Notes: generated by a model not told the origin, from the letters alone. Numbered from the stretch's first letter, positions 8,214 through 17,669 are shown. The stretch is DNA of 64,000 nucleotides from Pseudomonas azadiae (GCF_019145355.1 NZ_JAHSTY010000001.1:2852001-2916000), one strand, 5' to 3'. A program made the numbers and translations.

Positions 8214-8731
8214 GCGCGCGGCTTGACCGTACCGCAGTTGTTGCCCAGCCATTGGGCATGGGTGTCCAGGCTGCCCTTCTGCTGGATGCCGGTGGCATTG
8301 AAGGTGCCGTTGACGGTGGTGGTGAATTCTTTTTGGCTCTGGAACGTAGCGACGCCGGTGCCCTGGGCTTTGGGGCAACTGAAGCGGAATTTCCACTGAT
8401 TGCCGGTCTTGTCGGTCACTTCCTGCTTGCAGCCCGATTGCGGGTCAGTCAAGGGGATCGAATCCGAAGCGACCTGCGCCGGGGTGAGGCACACCTGCAC
8501 GCCTTTACCGGCCATGGTGATGCCTTGCTTTTCGAGCATGGCGCGCTGTTCGGGGGTCATCTGTTGCTTGAGCTGACCGAGGATCAGCGACAGGTCCGGC
8601 AGGTCTTGGTTATCGACTTTCATATTGCTGCTGGTCAATTCCCACAAACCCGGCGCCAGCATCTGCGCCTGCGCCGCCACCGGCAGCGACAACCCAATAA
8701 CCATGGCTAAAGACAGCAAGCGAGCATTCAT
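8210..8731 (-). CDS. DUF3617 domain periplasmic protein
   Basis: A 173-residue exported protein of unknown role. The start at 8731 is supported by a strong AGGAG upstream on the minus strand and by the signal peptide MNARLLSLAMVIGLSLPVAA. The mature part begins QMLAPGLWELTSSNMKV, the pattern that opens DUF3617 proteins, and has a conserved-looking VCLTPAQV segment. Four Cys are spread through the mature part, so disulphides are possible. It is a single gene, convergent with the dihydroorotase and divergent from cardiolipin synthase. No regulatory site of note was seen upstream. Confidence 0.85.
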   Translation of the reverse strand: MNARLLSLAMVIGLSLPVAAQAQMLAPGLWELTSSNMKVDNQDLPDLSLILGQLKQQMTPEQRAMLEKQGITMAGKGVQVCLTPAQVASDSIPLTDPQSGCKQEVTDKTGNQWKFRFSCPKAQGTGVATFQSQKEFTTTVNGTFNATGIQQKGSLDTHAQWLGNNCGTVKPRA

Positions 8732-8862
8732 CGGGTAACTCCTGGGGTAATTGTTGGCGTTAGACGCTGCAAAGGTGCCAGTGTTGCACGGCAAATAAAA
8801 TAGCGACATTCCTCACCAGACATGGTCTGTTAAGCACTGGATTGCCTGGAGTACCGTCGTCC

Positions 8863-10302
8863 ATGGATTTCTTTGGCCCGCACCTGCTCGCCTACTTCAT
8901 CGCCACGCTGCACTTTCTGGGGACCCTCGCCGCGATTCATGCGGTGCTGACCGTCAGGACCGCCCAAGGCTCGATCGCGTGGGCCTTGTCACTGATGTTC
9001 ATGCCTTACCTCACGCTGATCCCCTACCTGATTTTCGGCCGCAGCACGTTCGACGCTTATATCCAGGCGCGTCGCCAGGCCAACCAGGAGATGCACAAAG
9101 CGATCACCGCATTGAACTGGCGCCCGTGGGTCGAGGAAGCGCTCGCCGCGCGAAACTCCAACGCCTACGCCTCCCTGCGCGCCATGCCCAAACTGGGACG
9201 CATGCCGTGCCTGGCGAACAATGAAGTGCGCCTGTTGATCAATGGCGAAGCGACCTTCAGCGCAATCTTCGACGCCATTCGCAGCGCCAGAACCGCCGTA
9301 CTCTTCCAGTTTTTTATCATTCATGACGATGAACTCGGCCGGCAACTGCACGCCCTGTTGAAGGAAAAAGCCGCCCAAGGCGTCGCCATCTACGTGCTGT
9401 ACGACCGCATTGGCAGCCACGCCCTGCCCCATCGCTACGTGCAGTCGTTGCGTGAAGCCGGCGTGCATATCAAGGCATTTGCCACCCGCAGTGGCTGGCT
9501 CAATCGCTTCCAGGTCAACTTCCGCAACCACCGCAAGATCGTGGTGGTGGACGGCATCACCGGGTTTGTCGGCGGGCATAATGTCGGCGATGAATACCTG
9601 GGCAAAAAGCCGCCACTGGCGCCATGGCGCGATACCCACGTGCGGGTCGCAGGCCCTGTGGTGGCGTGCTTGCAGGAGTCGTTTGCCGAAGACTGGTTCT
9701 GGGCCGCGCGCGAGTTGCCGCCGCTGATCCTGCCGGACGCTTACCCCGAGGACGGCGTGCTCTGCCAGTTGCTCGCCAGCGGCCCTGCCGACCCGTATGA
9801 AACGTGCTCGCTGTTTTTCGTCGAAGCCATCCATGCGGCGACCGAACGCGTATGGATCACCAGCCCGTATTTCATCCCCGACGAAGCCGTATTCGCCGCC
9901 CTGCGCCTGGCAGTCTTGCGCGGTGTCGACGTGCGCCTGCTGCTGCCGTCACGCCCGGATCACCGCATCGTCTATGCCGCCTCCAGCCTTTACGCCATCG
10001 AAGCGGTGCGGGCTGGCGTGCGGGTGTTCCGCTATACGCCGGGCTTTTTGCATCAGAAAGTGGTGCTGGTAGACAGCGAAATCAGCGCCATCGGCAGTGC
10101 GAACATGGACAACCGTTCGTTCCGCCTGAATTTCGAAGTGATGTTGTTGACGGTCGACGCCGCCTTCGCCAAAGAAGTGGAGCAGATGCTGCTGGACGAC
10201 TTCGCGCACGCCCATGAAGTCAGCCATAAAGAAAGCCGCGAAACCCGCCGCCTTCAACAACTGGGCATGCGGGTGGCGCGGCTTATTTCACCGATTCTGT
10301 GA
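8863..10302 (+). CDS. cls: cardiolipin synthase (phospholipase D family)
   Basis: Condenses two phosphatidylglycerols (or PG and PE) into cardiolipin at the inner membrane. The product has 479 residues: two N-terminal membrane segments (residues 1-60) and two phospholipase D HKD motifs, HRKIVVVDG with downstream [11 protein letters not shown] and HQKVVLVDS with downstream [10 protein letters not shown]. Length and order match ClsA-type enzymes. The ATG at 8863 is preceded by GGAG about eleven bases upstream; a TTG at 8842 is possible but less likely. The gene stands alone and is followed by a REP inverted repeat that may stabilise or end the transcript. Confidence 0.95.
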   Translation: MDFFGPHLLAYFIATLHFLGTLAAIHAVLTVRTAQGSIAWALSLMFMPYLTLIPYLIFGRSTFDAYIQARRQANQEMHKAITALNWRPWVEEALAARNSNAYASLRAMPKLGRMPCLANNEVRLLINGEATFSAIFDAIRSARTAVLFQFFIIHDDELGRQLHALLKEKAAQGVAIYVLYDRIGSHALPHRYVQSLREAGVHIKAFATRSGWLNRFQVNFRNHRKIVVVDGITGFVGGHNVGDEYLGKKPPLAPWRDTHVRVAGPVVACLQESFAEDWFWAARELPPLILPDAYPEDGVLCQLLASGPADPYETCSLFFVEAIHAATERVWITSPYFIPDEAVFAALRLAVLRGVDVRLLLPSRPDHRIVYAASSLYAIEAVRAGVRVFRYTPGFLHQKVVLVDSEISAIGSANMDNRSFRLNFEVMLLTVDAAFAKEVEQMLLDDFAHAHEVSHKESRETRRLQQLGMRVARLISPIL

Positions 10303-10321
10303 TAGACAATGGGTAACTGAC

Positions 10322-10410
10322 TGTGGGAGCTGGCTTGCCTGCGATGGCGGTGTATCAGTCAACTCATCCGGTTCTGACACACCGCCATCGCAGGCAAGCC
10401 AGCTCCCACA
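10322..10410. repeat. REP pair (BIME), 32-bp perfect arms
   Basis: Arms at 10322-10353 and 10379-10410 are perfect inverted copies beginning TGTGGGAGCTGGCTTGCC, the common P. fluorescens REP unit. They lie between the cls and cfa stop codons (convergent genes) and could act as a transcript boundary. Confidence 0.92.
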
Positions 10411-10433
10411 TTTATGTCTCCTGCGTTATGAGA

Positions 10434-11618
10434 TCAGCGATAGATATCCTCCCGCGTCCACGGCAGTTCATGGCTGCCATCGGCATGGGGTTTCACCGCC
10501 AGAATCTGGTGCAGGTTGATCCAGCCACGCGCAAACGCATAGGCGCACCCGGCCAGGTACAGCCGCCAGATACGCAACGCTTGTTCAGGCACCATTTTCG
10601 CTGCCGCTTCCAGGTTGTCTTCCAGGCGCTCGCTCCAATGGTCCAGGGTGCGCGCGTAGTGCAGGCGCAGGCTTTCAACGTCGACCACTTCCAGCCCGAC
10701 TTCGCTGATTTCGGCCGTCATCATCGCCAGGTGCGGCAGTTCGCCGTTGGGGAACACATAACGCTCGATGAACTCACCGGCGCCGCGGCCTACAGGGCGG
10801 CCATCGGTGTGCTTGGCGGTAATGCCATGGTTCATCACCAGGCCGCCTTCGCGTACCGCGCCGAACAGCGTCCGGCAGTACTGCGCCAGGTTGGCGTGGC
10901 CGACGTGCTCGAACATGCCCACGCTGACCACTTTGTCGAATCGGCCGTCTTGCGGCAGGTCGCGGTAGTCGAGCAACTGCAGGTCCACCTGGTCTTCCAG
11001 GCCTTCGGCTTTCACCCGTTCCCGGGCCAGTGCCAACTGTTCCTTGCTCAGGGTGATGCCGAACACCTTCACCCCGAATTCCCGCGCGGCAAAACGCGCC
11101 AACCCGCCCCAGCCACAGCCGACGTCGAGCAAATACTCGCCCGGCTGCAACCGCAACTTGCGGCACAGGTGGCGGAATTTGTCTTGTTGCGCCTGGTCGA
11201 TGGATTCGCTGCCGGTTTCGAAATAACCGCAGGAGTACGCCATGTCCTGGTCCAGCCACAGCTGATAGAACTCGTTGGACAGGTCGTAGTGATAGGAAAT
11301 GGCCGCTGCGTCGGTGGCCTTGTCGTGGAGCGAGCGTACCGGGCGGCTACCCTCGTCGTCTTCGACCAAGGCGTGGCTCAATTCATCACATACGCGGATG
11401 ACTTCGGAGATAGAGCCTTCCAGCTCCAGCTTGCCCTCGACGAAGGCTTCGCCCAGTGAGTCGAGCGTTGGATGGGTCAGCCTGGTCACGACCGTGGGGT
11501 CCTTCACCACGATGGTCACACTGGGCTCGGGGCCCAAGTTGAATTCATGGCCGTCCCAGAGTCGAAGACGCAGCGGTAGCTGAAGATTCTGTAAGGCCGG
11601 TGGAAGTTGCGCGAGCAT
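10434..11618 (-). CDS. cyclopropane-fatty-acyl-phospholipid synthase family methyltransferase
   Basis: An SAM-dependent methyltransferase of the CMAS/CFA family, 394 residues from the ATG at 11618, which is preceded by a G-rich stretch about eight bases upstream. It would methylenate unsaturated acyl chains of membrane phospholipids. The N-terminal domain (residues 1-110) resembles that of Cfa. The catalytic domain has YSCGYFET, the SAM-binding LLDVGCGWGGLARFAA and the VGMFEHVG segment of the family. Pseudomonads carry two or more such genes and this appears to be the origin-proximal copy. The product could be a modified fatty acid other than cyclopropane. A 16-bp perfect palindrome lies 18 bases upstream of the start. 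Confidence 0.88.
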   Translation of the reverse strand: MLAQLPPALQNLQLPLRLRLWDGHEFNLGPEPSVTIVVKDPTVVTRLTHPTLDSLGEAFVEGKLELEGSISEVIRVCDELSHALVEDDEGSRPVRSLHDKATDAAAISYHYDLSNEFYQLWLDQDMAYSCGYFETGSESIDQAQQDKFRHLCRKLRLQPGEYLLDVGCGWGGLARFAAREFGVKVFGITLSKEQLALARERVKAEGLEDQVDLQLLDYRDLPQDGRFDKVVSVGMFEHVGHANLAQYCRTLFGAVREGGLVMNHGITAKHTDGRPVGRGAGEFIERYVFPNGELPHLAMMTAEISEVGLEVVDVESLRLHYARTLDHWSERLEDNLEAAAKMVPEQALRIWRLYLAGCAYAFARGWINLHQILAVKPHADGSHELPWTREDIYR

Positions 11619-11635
11619 GAGTAGTCCCCCCCTTG

Positions 11636-11651
11636 TTTCAGACGTCTGAAA
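11636..11651. promoter_or_regulatory. 16-bp perfect palindrome in the cfa-like promoter
   Basis: TTTCAGACGTCTGAAA is fully self-complementary and lies 18-33 bases upstream of the methyltransferase start. It has the size of a dimeric repressor operator. The regulator is unknown. Confidence 0.55.
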
Positions 11652-11705
11652 TGAGGGTAGACCATCCGCAGACAAAGTAGGAGGCTATCGATTGATAGCG
11701 TCTTT

Positions 11706-12494
11706 CTATGCAGCGCGGCGCTCGAGCAGGCCTTCGTGGATCCACTGTTTCAGCCACGTGACCGCCTGCAATGGCGCACCCTCTGCGTAAGTGACTGCCA
11801 ACTCGGCGCACAGTTCGGCGAAGTTCCAGCCGGTGGTCGCCATCCCCACCAGAGCGCTGGCTTCGGCGGGCTCCAGGCTGCGGTAATGGCACACACGCTG
11901 ATGGCGCCATACCAGGCAAGTCTGCGCCGAGTCCAAGGCCTGGCTCCCAGGGAATTCGAACTCGTCCTTGCTGGCACGCCAGATCGCAACGCTGTTGAAA
12001 TGGCAGGGCACCCGCTGTACCGACGGCGCCAGCCTCACCTGCAACATCGGCCAAGCTTGGGGAGACAACAACACCATGTCGTCGAGCGTGAGTGGTTCTC
12101 CCTGCTGCGCATCAAACGCCAGGGTAAACGCCCACTCCAACCGCGCCAGTTCCGCCAGCGGCGCACTTTGCGCCGCCACCAGGTGCTCCAGGATAAACGC
12201 GGGAAAACGCTCGCCCAGCCAGCGCAGGCTGTAATGGGCCGATGGGTAACGGCGCACGTAGGCCTCGGTCAGCGCAGCGAATTCATCATCGCCCAGCCAG
12301 TAAAGAACCGCGCTGAAGTCATGCCGCAAAACTTCCTGCAGCCGCGAGAGATAAGCATTGTGGTAGATCGCCAGGCCTGTGCCCACGTCCAGCGTCGGGC
12401 CGCCCAGCAGGGTGGCGGCGAAGCCACCGCTGGCGGTCGGCGTTTCGGCCAGCAGGTGTTGTTCAAAGGCCAACTGCCAATCGGTCAGGCGCAT
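11706..12494 (-). CDS. DUF2063 protein, bufferin partner BufC/HvfC-like
   Basis: A 262-residue protein of the DUF2063 (HvfC/BufC) family. Such proteins partner DUF692 enzymes in converting peptide cysteines to oxazolone/thioamide-type metal ligands. The N-terminal part (MRLTDWQLAFEQHLLAE) and the following helical segment with AIYHNAYLSRLQEVL fit the family. The start overlaps the end of the DUF692 gene by ten bases, so the two are translationally coupled. A likely role is binding the precursor peptide and presenting it to the DUF692 enzyme. It is the last gene of the bufABC-like operon; the cfa-like gene follows on the same strand after 87 bases. Confidence 0.88.
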   Translation of the reverse strand: MRLTDWQLAFEQHLLAETPTASGGFAATLLGGPTLDVGTGLAIYHNAYLSRLQEVLRHDFSAVLYWLGDDEFAALTEAYVRRYPSAHYSLRWLGERFPAFILEHLVAAQSAPLAELARLEWAFTLAFDAQQGEPLTLDDMVLLSPQAWPMLQVRLAPSVQRVPCHFNSVAIWRASKDEFEFPGSQALDSAQTCLVWRHQRVCHYRSLEPAEASALVGMATTGWNFAELCAELAVTYAEGAPLQAVTWLKQWIHEGLLERRAA

Positions 12495-13330
12495 GACTGT
12501 CTCCTGGCCAGGGCCGTCGCGCCCAATTGGCGGGCCTTGTTCAACTCGGTGAGCAACGCCTCGAAAGGCGGGAAATGATCGTCGAGCTCCAGCAGCGTCG
12601 ACACCGGCCCAAGATGCTCAAGCGTCTGTTGATAGAGCGCCCACACCGGATCACAGACAGGATGATCATGGGTATCGACCACGTAGTCGCCATAATCCAT
12701 ATGCCCTGCCAGATGCAGCTGGCGGATGCTGCCGGGCGGCAGGTTGCGGATAAAGGTCCACGCGTCGAAGCCATGGTTACGCGAGCTGACATACACGTTA
12801 TTGACGTCCAGCAACAGCTCGCATCCCGACAGGTGAGCCAAGGCATTGAGGAATTCCCACTCGGTGAATTCGTCCGCCTTGGCGCGCACATAACTGGAGA
12901 CGTTTTCCAGCACCAGCGGGCGTTGCAACACGTCCTGCACGTGTCGCACGCGGGCGGCCACGTGGTAGAGGCTTTCTTCGGTGTAAGGCAGCGGCAGCAG
13001 GTCATGCAACTGATGGGCACTGCCGCGGCTCCAGCACAGGTGATCGGAGATCCACGCGGGCTGGATACGCTCGGCGAGCTGCTTGATCTGCTTCAGGTAA
13101 TCGGTATCGAGGGCGTGGGGGCCGCCGATGGACAGGGACACACCGTGCATCACAAGGGGGTAGCGCTCGGCGATCGCATCCAGGTAGTACAAGGCCTTGC
13201 CGCCCTGCACCAGATAATTCTCGGAGATCACCTCGAACCAATCCACGGGCGGTAATTGCTCAAGAATCTGTTCGTAGTATTCGTTGCGTAAACCCAGGCC
13301 GTAACCCAGGAAGGGAAGAGACGTGGCCAT
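12485..13330 (-). CDS. DUF692 multinuclear iron enzyme, BufB/MbnB-like
   Basis: A TIM-barrel enzyme of the DUF692 family (MbnB, HvfB, BufB), 281 residues. Family members use an iron cluster and O2 to modify cysteines in ribosomally made peptides. Visible family features are GLGLRNEYYEQIL at the N-terminus, MHGVSLSIGG, SDHLCW, the Glu in ENVSSYV, LLLDVNNVYVSS and HLAGHMDYGDYVVDTHDH, which supply the His, Asp, Asn and Glu ligands. The ATG at 13330 has AGGAG upstream on the minus strand; a TTG one codon earlier is less likely. It lies between the BufA2-like peptide and the DUF2063 gene. Confidence 0.92.
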   Translation of the reverse strand: MATSLPFLGYGLGLRNEYYEQILEQLPPVDWFEVISENYLVQGGKALYYLDAIAERYPLVMHGVSLSIGGPHALDTDYLKQIKQLAERIQPAWISDHLCWSRGSAHQLHDLLPLPYTEESLYHVAARVRHVQDVLQRPLVLENVSSYVRAKADEFTEWEFLNALAHLSGCELLLDVNNVYVSSRNHGFDAWTFIRNLPPGSIRQLHLAGHMDYGDYVVDTHDHPVCDPVWALYQQTLEHLGPVSTLLELDDHFPPFEALLTELNKARQLGATALARRQSCA

Positions 13331-13394
13331 CAAGGACTCCTGAAAAGTGTCCGCAGCGGCTTTGAGACCCGCTGCGGTGCACCCGGGTTTGCGA

Positions 13395-13646
13395 TTACTC
13401 GCCGACTTTGCCGCCGGCAGCGTCGCAGGCCGCCTTGGTCATGGCCTTGAAACCGTGGCCCTTGCAGACAGCCTGGCCCTTGCAGGCGTTTTCAGCGGTC
13501 TTGCAGTCGTTCATGCCTTTGCAGGAAGTCACACCGTAGCAATGAACGGTAGCGTCGGCGGCCTGTGCCTGGGTGGCGACACCGGCAAACATCGTGGCGG
13601 CAGCGATAGCCAAGGCAGCACCGGAAACGGCGTTCTTGATATTCAT
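13395..13646 (-). CDS. bufferin-type metallophore precursor, BufA2-like
   Basis: An 83-residue exported Cys-rich peptide. The signal peptide is about residues 1-29 (ends TQAQA). The mature part has six Cys at 36, 42, 48, 55, 61 and 74, with three CKG motifs at 42-44, 55-57 and 61-63. This spacing resembles BufA2-type bufferins, periplasmic peptides whose Cys are modified to bind copper. It heads an operon with the DUF692 and DUF2063 genes. A copper or other metal buffering role is inferred from the family; the metal cannot be read from the sequence. The DoxX-like fourth gene often found with bufferins is not adjacent. Confidence 0.88.
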   Translation of the reverse strand: MNIKNAVSGAALAIAAATMFAGVATQAQAADATVHCYGVTSCKGMNDCKTAENACKGQAVCKGHGFKAMTKAACDAAGGKVGE

Positions 13647-13704
13647 TGTGTAGTCCTCATCGATAAGTAGGTAGGTCGGCCTGAACGGATTGCTCAGTCT
13701 CGAC

Positions 13705-13739
13705 ACACCACTAGAGTGAGGTGCCCCACGGGCGTTACA
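13705..13739 (-). promoter_or_regulatory. possible ECF-type promoter of the bufferin operon
   Basis: Reading the minus strand, TGTAAC at 13739-13734 is followed 15 bases later by CACTCTA at 13718-13712. This resembles ECF sigma-factor promoters with a -35 TGTAAC. The leader to the bufA-like ATG at 13646 would be about 60 bases. This is pattern matching only. Confidence 0.3.
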
Positions 13740-13762
13740 GCCCTCTCCAAAAAATCTGAAAA

Positions 13763-15649
13763 TCAATCTTCAAGCTTCAACAGTGGCTCCTGGAAGCGCA
13801 GCAAACGCCCGGCATTCCCCAGTACCAGCAAGGTACTGAGGTTATGCAGCACGGCCGCAATCATGGCGCCTGCCGCTCCGAGCCAGCCAAAAGCCGCAAA
13901 CACCACAATGGCCAAGGTCCAACCCAGGCCGATGATCACGTTGACCTGCAACGTCTGCCGGCACTGGCGGCTCAAGCGCACGCACGTACCCAGGCGTCGC
14001 AGGTCGCTGCCGATCAGCACCACGTCCGCCGACGCCAGGGCGATATCCGCCCCGCCCGCGCCCATGGCTACGCCGACCACTCCGGCCTTGAGCGCCAGGG
14101 AATCGTTGATGCCGTCGCCCACCACCATCGGACGGAAGCCGCTGCCGATCTCGCCCAACACGCGGTTGAGCTTGTCCTCTGGCAACGCCTGGGCTTCGAC
14201 GTCACTGATGCCCACCTCCAGCGCAAGGCTATCGGCCACACTTTGACGGTCGCCGGTCAGCAGCAGTTGGCGGCCCAGGCCCAGGTCACGCAGCTCTTGC
14301 AAGGCTTGGCGGGCTTCCGGCTTGACGCTATCGGCCAGCAGCAGCCAGGCCAGGAATTGCCCGTTCAGCGCCAGCCCGGCGATGGGGCCATCGTGAGTCG
14401 GCACAGCCGTGGTGACGATGCCCAATTGCTCGAATAATTCTGGCCGGCCCAGCGCCGCTTCGCCCTGATCGGTTTGCGCCACCACCCCAAGGCCCTGGCG
14501 CTCGCGGATATCGCTCAGCGCCAGCCTGTGTTCCTGCGGCGCCAGCACCGCCAACGCCCGGCTGACCGGATGGCTGCTGGCCGAGCCCAGGCTGGCTGCC
14601 AGGTTCAAGACGATTTGCCGATCCGGCACAGCGGTGTCGATGGATTGCAGGCGCAGGGTGCCAAAGGTCAGGGTGCCGGTCTTGTCGACCACCAATGAGG
14701 TCAGGTCCGCCAACTCCTCCAGAAACGCCGAGCTGCGAATCAGAATCCCGTGCCGCGCCGCCACCGCGATACCGGCAATCGCCGTGGCCGGCGCCGACAA
14801 CACCAACGCACACGGGCATGCCGCCACCAGCACGGCGAGCATCGCCTGGGCGTCCTGGGTCACAAACCAGGTGACCGCCGCCAGCAACAACACCAGCACC
14901 ATATAGCTGCCGGCATAGCGTTCCAGCAGCCGCGTGATCGGCGGCTTGGAACGCTCGGCGTTCTGCATCAACGCAATGACTTTGCCCAAAGTGGATTCAT
15001 TGCCGGTGCGGGTCACCTCAAGGCGTAACACACCGTCGAGGTTGATCGCGCCGCCAAACACCTGCACGCCGACGCTGGCTTCCAACGGCACCGACTCACC
15101 GGTAATCGGCGCCGTATCCAGGCTCGCCTGGCCCGACAGCACTACACCATCGGCCGGCACCCGGTCGCCCGCACGCACTTCTACCACATCACCGGTGTTC
15201 AGCGTGCCGTTGTCCACTTCCACGATGCTGCCGTCAGCCTGCACCCGGCGCGCATGGCTGCGGGTCAGTTTGCCCAGGGCATGGATCGCCTCCTGGGAGC
15301 CGATCACGCTGCGCTCTTCCAGCACGTGGCCGAAGATCATGATGATCGGCAACAACGCCGCCGTCAGCAGATCGCCGGTGGCCCAGGCGCCGAGCATGGC
15401 CAGGGCGATGAGTTGGTCGGTGATGCCATGCAGGCTGGGAAACCGCAGGCTGTACCAGGCCGAACGCATCACCGGCACGGCCACCAGCAGGGACGCCACG
15501 CCCAGCAGCAGTTGGCTCACACCCGTCTGGTCCGGCGCGAACCCGCGCCACACCAGACCCAGTACCAGCAAGCCCAAAGCCAGCATGGCCAGGGTCAATT
15601 GCCGCGCGGCGCTGCGCTGCTCGGCAGAGGTCAGCATGGGTGCGCTCAT
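13763..15649 (-). CDS. P1B-type heavy-metal ATPase without N-terminal metal domain
   Basis: A membrane metal-exporting ATPase, 628 residues. It has the actuator TGES, the CPC metal site in ACPCALVLS, the phosphorylated Asp in DKTGTLT, an SxHP motif (SSHPVSRAL) and GDGIND in the P domain. The N-terminus begins with membrane helices and lacks an HMA or His-rich domain. The last helix reads [13 protein letters not shown], with Asn where zinc/cadmium enzymes have an acidic residue, so metal choice is uncertain. The start overlaps the stop of the HflK-like gene (ATGA), placing it fourth in the SPFH operon behind a Zur-type box. An exporter induced by zinc starvation would be unexpected. Confidence 0.88.
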   Translation of the reverse strand: MSAPMLTSAEQRSAARQLTLAMLALGLLVLGLVWRGFAPDQTGVSQLLLGVASLLVAVPVMRSAWYSLRFPSLHGITDQLIALAMLGAWATGDLLTAALLPIIMIFGHVLEERSVIGSQEAIHALGKLTRSHARRVQADGSIVEVDNGTLNTGDVVEVRAGDRVPADGVVLSGQASLDTAPITGESVPLEASVGVQVFGGAINLDGVLRLEVTRTGNESTLGKVIALMQNAERSKPPITRLLERYAGSYMVLVLLLAAVTWFVTQDAQAMLAVLVAACPCALVLSAPATAIAGIAVAARHGILIRSSAFLEELADLTSLVVDKTGTLTFGTLRLQSIDTAVPDRQIVLNLAASLGSASSHPVSRALAVLAPQEHRLALSDIRERQGLGVVAQTDQGEAALGRPELFEQLGIVTTAVPTHDGPIAGLALNGQFLAWLLLADSVKPEARQALQELRDLGLGRQLLLTGDRQSVADSLALEVGISDVEAQALPEDKLNRVLGEIGSGFRPMVVGDGINDSLALKAGVVGVAMGAGGADIALASADVVLIGSDLRRLGTCVRLSRQCRQTLQVNVIIGLGWTLAIVVFAAFGWLGAAGAMIAAVLHNLSTLLVLGNAGRLLRFQEPLLKLED

Positions 15650-16680
15650 TGTTCGGCTCCCTGGATGATCAAGCGGGCGTCGTCTTTCGGATCGACCGTG
15701 GTCACGGAACCGGCCTGGCCGAGAATCTTCGGCAGGCGCTCGCGGTACAGGCGCAGCAGCAGGCCCGGGTCTTTCACCTGGGCCAGGCTGGCGACGGTCG
15801 CGGTTTGCGCCTGGGCATTGGCCAGGCGTTCGCTGGCCTGGGCGTGCGCCACTTGCACCAGGCGATCGGCCTGTTGGGCCGCATTCTGGGTCAGCTTTTC
15901 AGCGTCGGTACGCGCGTTGGCCACCGCCTTATCGGCTTGCTGGCTGGCGGTGAGGACCGCATTGAAGGCATTCACCGCCGGGCCCGGCAGGCTCGATTGC
16001 ACGTCGACGCGGGTGACGGCGATGCCCAACCCCAAGCCCGTGGACGCCAGTTCCGCGAGGCGTTTATTGATGCCTTGCACCAAGTCACCGCGCAGCCGCT
16101 CACGGCGTTCGGCGGCGCCGTTGTCGGTGCCGATCAGCTCGGGGCGCGCCACCAGAATCGTGTCCAGATCGCGCGCCGCCGTCAGGGCCACGGCGCTGCG
16201 GGTCACCAAGCGGTCCAGGGCCGGCAGTACATGCGCGCCCTGCAACACAAAGGCGTAAGGCTCGGTGACTTTGTAGAACACCCGCACATCCAGCTGCACC
16301 ACGCCAGCGTCGCCGGTCAGCAGGTAACCGGAACCGGCCAGCGCATCACTTAACGGCGTGGCGAAGCTGGCCACGCGGTCGGCCTGGATCGCCGCGTCGG
16401 AGCGCAGCAGGTTCTCCACCCGACGTTCGATCACTCGGTCGGCGGCGGGCAACAGCACCACCTGTTCGAACGGCTGCGGCCAGGCCAGCAACAGCCCGGC
16501 ATTCTGGATACGGTCGAGGGCGCCGAAGTGCAGCACCACGGCGCGGTTCTGCGGGTCGATCTGGCGCACATTGGAAAACGCCCAGGCCAACGCCGCCAGC
16601 ACCGTCACCGCGTACAAGGCCATGAACGTCAGGCGCCCGGCCTGGATCCACGGGCTGTCGGGGCTGTCACGCTCGGTCAT
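15646..16680 (-). CDS. SPFH/Band 7 membrane protein, HflK-like
   Basis: A 344-residue protein with one N-terminal membrane helix (about residues 18-38) and an SPFH domain in the following 200 residues, then a long Ala/Gln-rich helix (residues 235-300) typical of HflK/HflC coiled coils. By family topology the SPFH part is periplasmic. It is not the housekeeping hflK, which normally follows hflX. Its start overlaps the HflC-like stop (ATGA) and its stop overlaps the P-type ATPase start, so all are co-translated. It probably forms a hetero-oligomeric cage with the neighbouring SPFH proteins. Its link to the ATPase or to a protease is unknown. Confidence 0.85.
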   Translation of the reverse strand: MTERDSPDSPWIQAGRLTFMALYAVTVLAALAWAFSNVRQIDPQNRAVVLHFGALDRIQNAGLLLAWPQPFEQVVLLPAADRVIERRVENLLRSDAAIQADRVASFATPLSDALAGSGYLLTGDAGVVQLDVRVFYKVTEPYAFVLQGAHVLPALDRLVTRSAVALTAARDLDTILVARPELIGTDNGAAERRERLRGDLVQGINKRLAELASTGLGLGIAVTRVDVQSSLPGPAVNAFNAVLTASQQADKAVANARTDAEKLTQNAAQQADRLVQVAHAQASERLANAQAQTATVASLAQVKDPGLLLRLYRERLPKILGQAGSVTTVDPKDDARLIIQGAEQ

Positions 16681-17657
16681 GGCTGGACGTCCTTCGGCCC
16701 GTCCACCAATGCGCGGAACGGTGCGGCGTCGGTGCGCAGGATGATCCTGGTACCCGGCGTGACCACCGTGCCCAAGGTGTCGAGGGACCGCAGCAGGTTA
16801 TACAACTGCGGATTGCCCGCGTAGGCACGCCCGTAAATCTGCGCTGCTTCAACCCGCGATTGCGCTTCGATATCGGCGGCTTTCACCGTGGCATCGGCTT
16901 GCACAATGCGCGCATCGCGCTCGGCGGCGGAACGGATCTGCGCCGCCTCGCGCTTGCCCACCGCAGTGCGTTCGGTGGCGATGGTTTCACGTTCGGCGCG
17001 CATGCGGTCGACCGTGGCGGTGAGGGTCACCGACGGCAACGTCAGCCGCTCGATCCCCACTTGGGCCACACGCACGCCATACGTGGTGAGCAATTGTTGA
17101 TCAATCTGTTGGCGCAATTGCGCTTCAAAATCGGCAATGCGCACCTGGTTGGCGTCGGTGTTGATCAGGCTGGACAGGTCGAAGCTCGCCGCCGTGGTTT
17201 CCAGCGCCGAACCGACAAAGGTGCGAATCTGCCGCGCCGCTTCATCCGGCTGGTTCTGCACCGCGCGCATGAAGCGCTGCACATTGTCGGCATCGCCCTG
17301 CACCTGCCACGCCACATAGGCCTGCACGATAATCCGCAGGCCATCGCGGGTGCCCACGTCCTGCAAACCGCTGGACGTGGTGCGCAGGCGCAGGTCCACT
17401 GGAATCGCCGCTTCGAACGGCGCCGGCCAGCGCCAGCCCAGGCCCGGCTCCAGCAGCACGCGCGACGGGTTGCCGAAGCGGGTAATCACGGTGGCCTCGC
17501 CGGAACGCACCTGCACCAGGCTGGCGGCGGCTACCGCAAACAGCACCAGCAACAACGCCCAGGCCATGCGCCGCCAGGGGAACGGGCCTGCCGCCTGGTC
17601 ATCGCCGTGGTGATGATGGTGATGGCCGTGATGATGATCATGGGAATGAACGCTCAA
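16677..17657 (-). CDS. SPFH/Band 7 membrane protein, HflC-like, with His-rich tail
   Basis: A 326-residue protein. The likely start is a TTG at 17657 preceded by a strong AAGGAG eight bases upstream. The first 17 residues hold 11 His (His4, 6, 8-10, 12-17), a probable metal-binding tail. A membrane helix (about residues 31-49) and an HflC-type SPFH domain follow, with VRSGEATVITRFGNP near its start and a charged helix (RMRAERETIATERTAVGKRE) near residue 220. By family topology the tail is cytoplasmic and the domain periplasmic. It is 12 bases after the large SPFH gene and overlaps the next gene. Its function is unknown; the tail and operon suggest metal handling. Confidence 0.85.
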   Translation of the reverse strand: MSVHSHDHHHGHHHHHHGDDQAAGPFPWRRMAWALLLVLFAVAAASLVQVRSGEATVITRFGNPSRVLLEPGLGWRWPAPFEAAIPVDLRLRTTSSGLQDVGTRDGLRIIVQAYVAWQVQGDADNVQRFMRAVQNQPDEAARQIRTFVGSALETTAASFDLSSLINTDANQVRIADFEAQLRQQIDQQLLTTYGVRVAQVGIERLTLPSVTLTATVDRMRAERETIATERTAVGKREAAQIRSAAERDARIVQADATVKAADIEAQSRVEAAQIYGRAYAGNPQLYNLLRSLDTLGTVVTPGTRIILRTDAAPFRALVDGPKDVQP

Positions 17658-17669
17658 CAGACAGACTCC

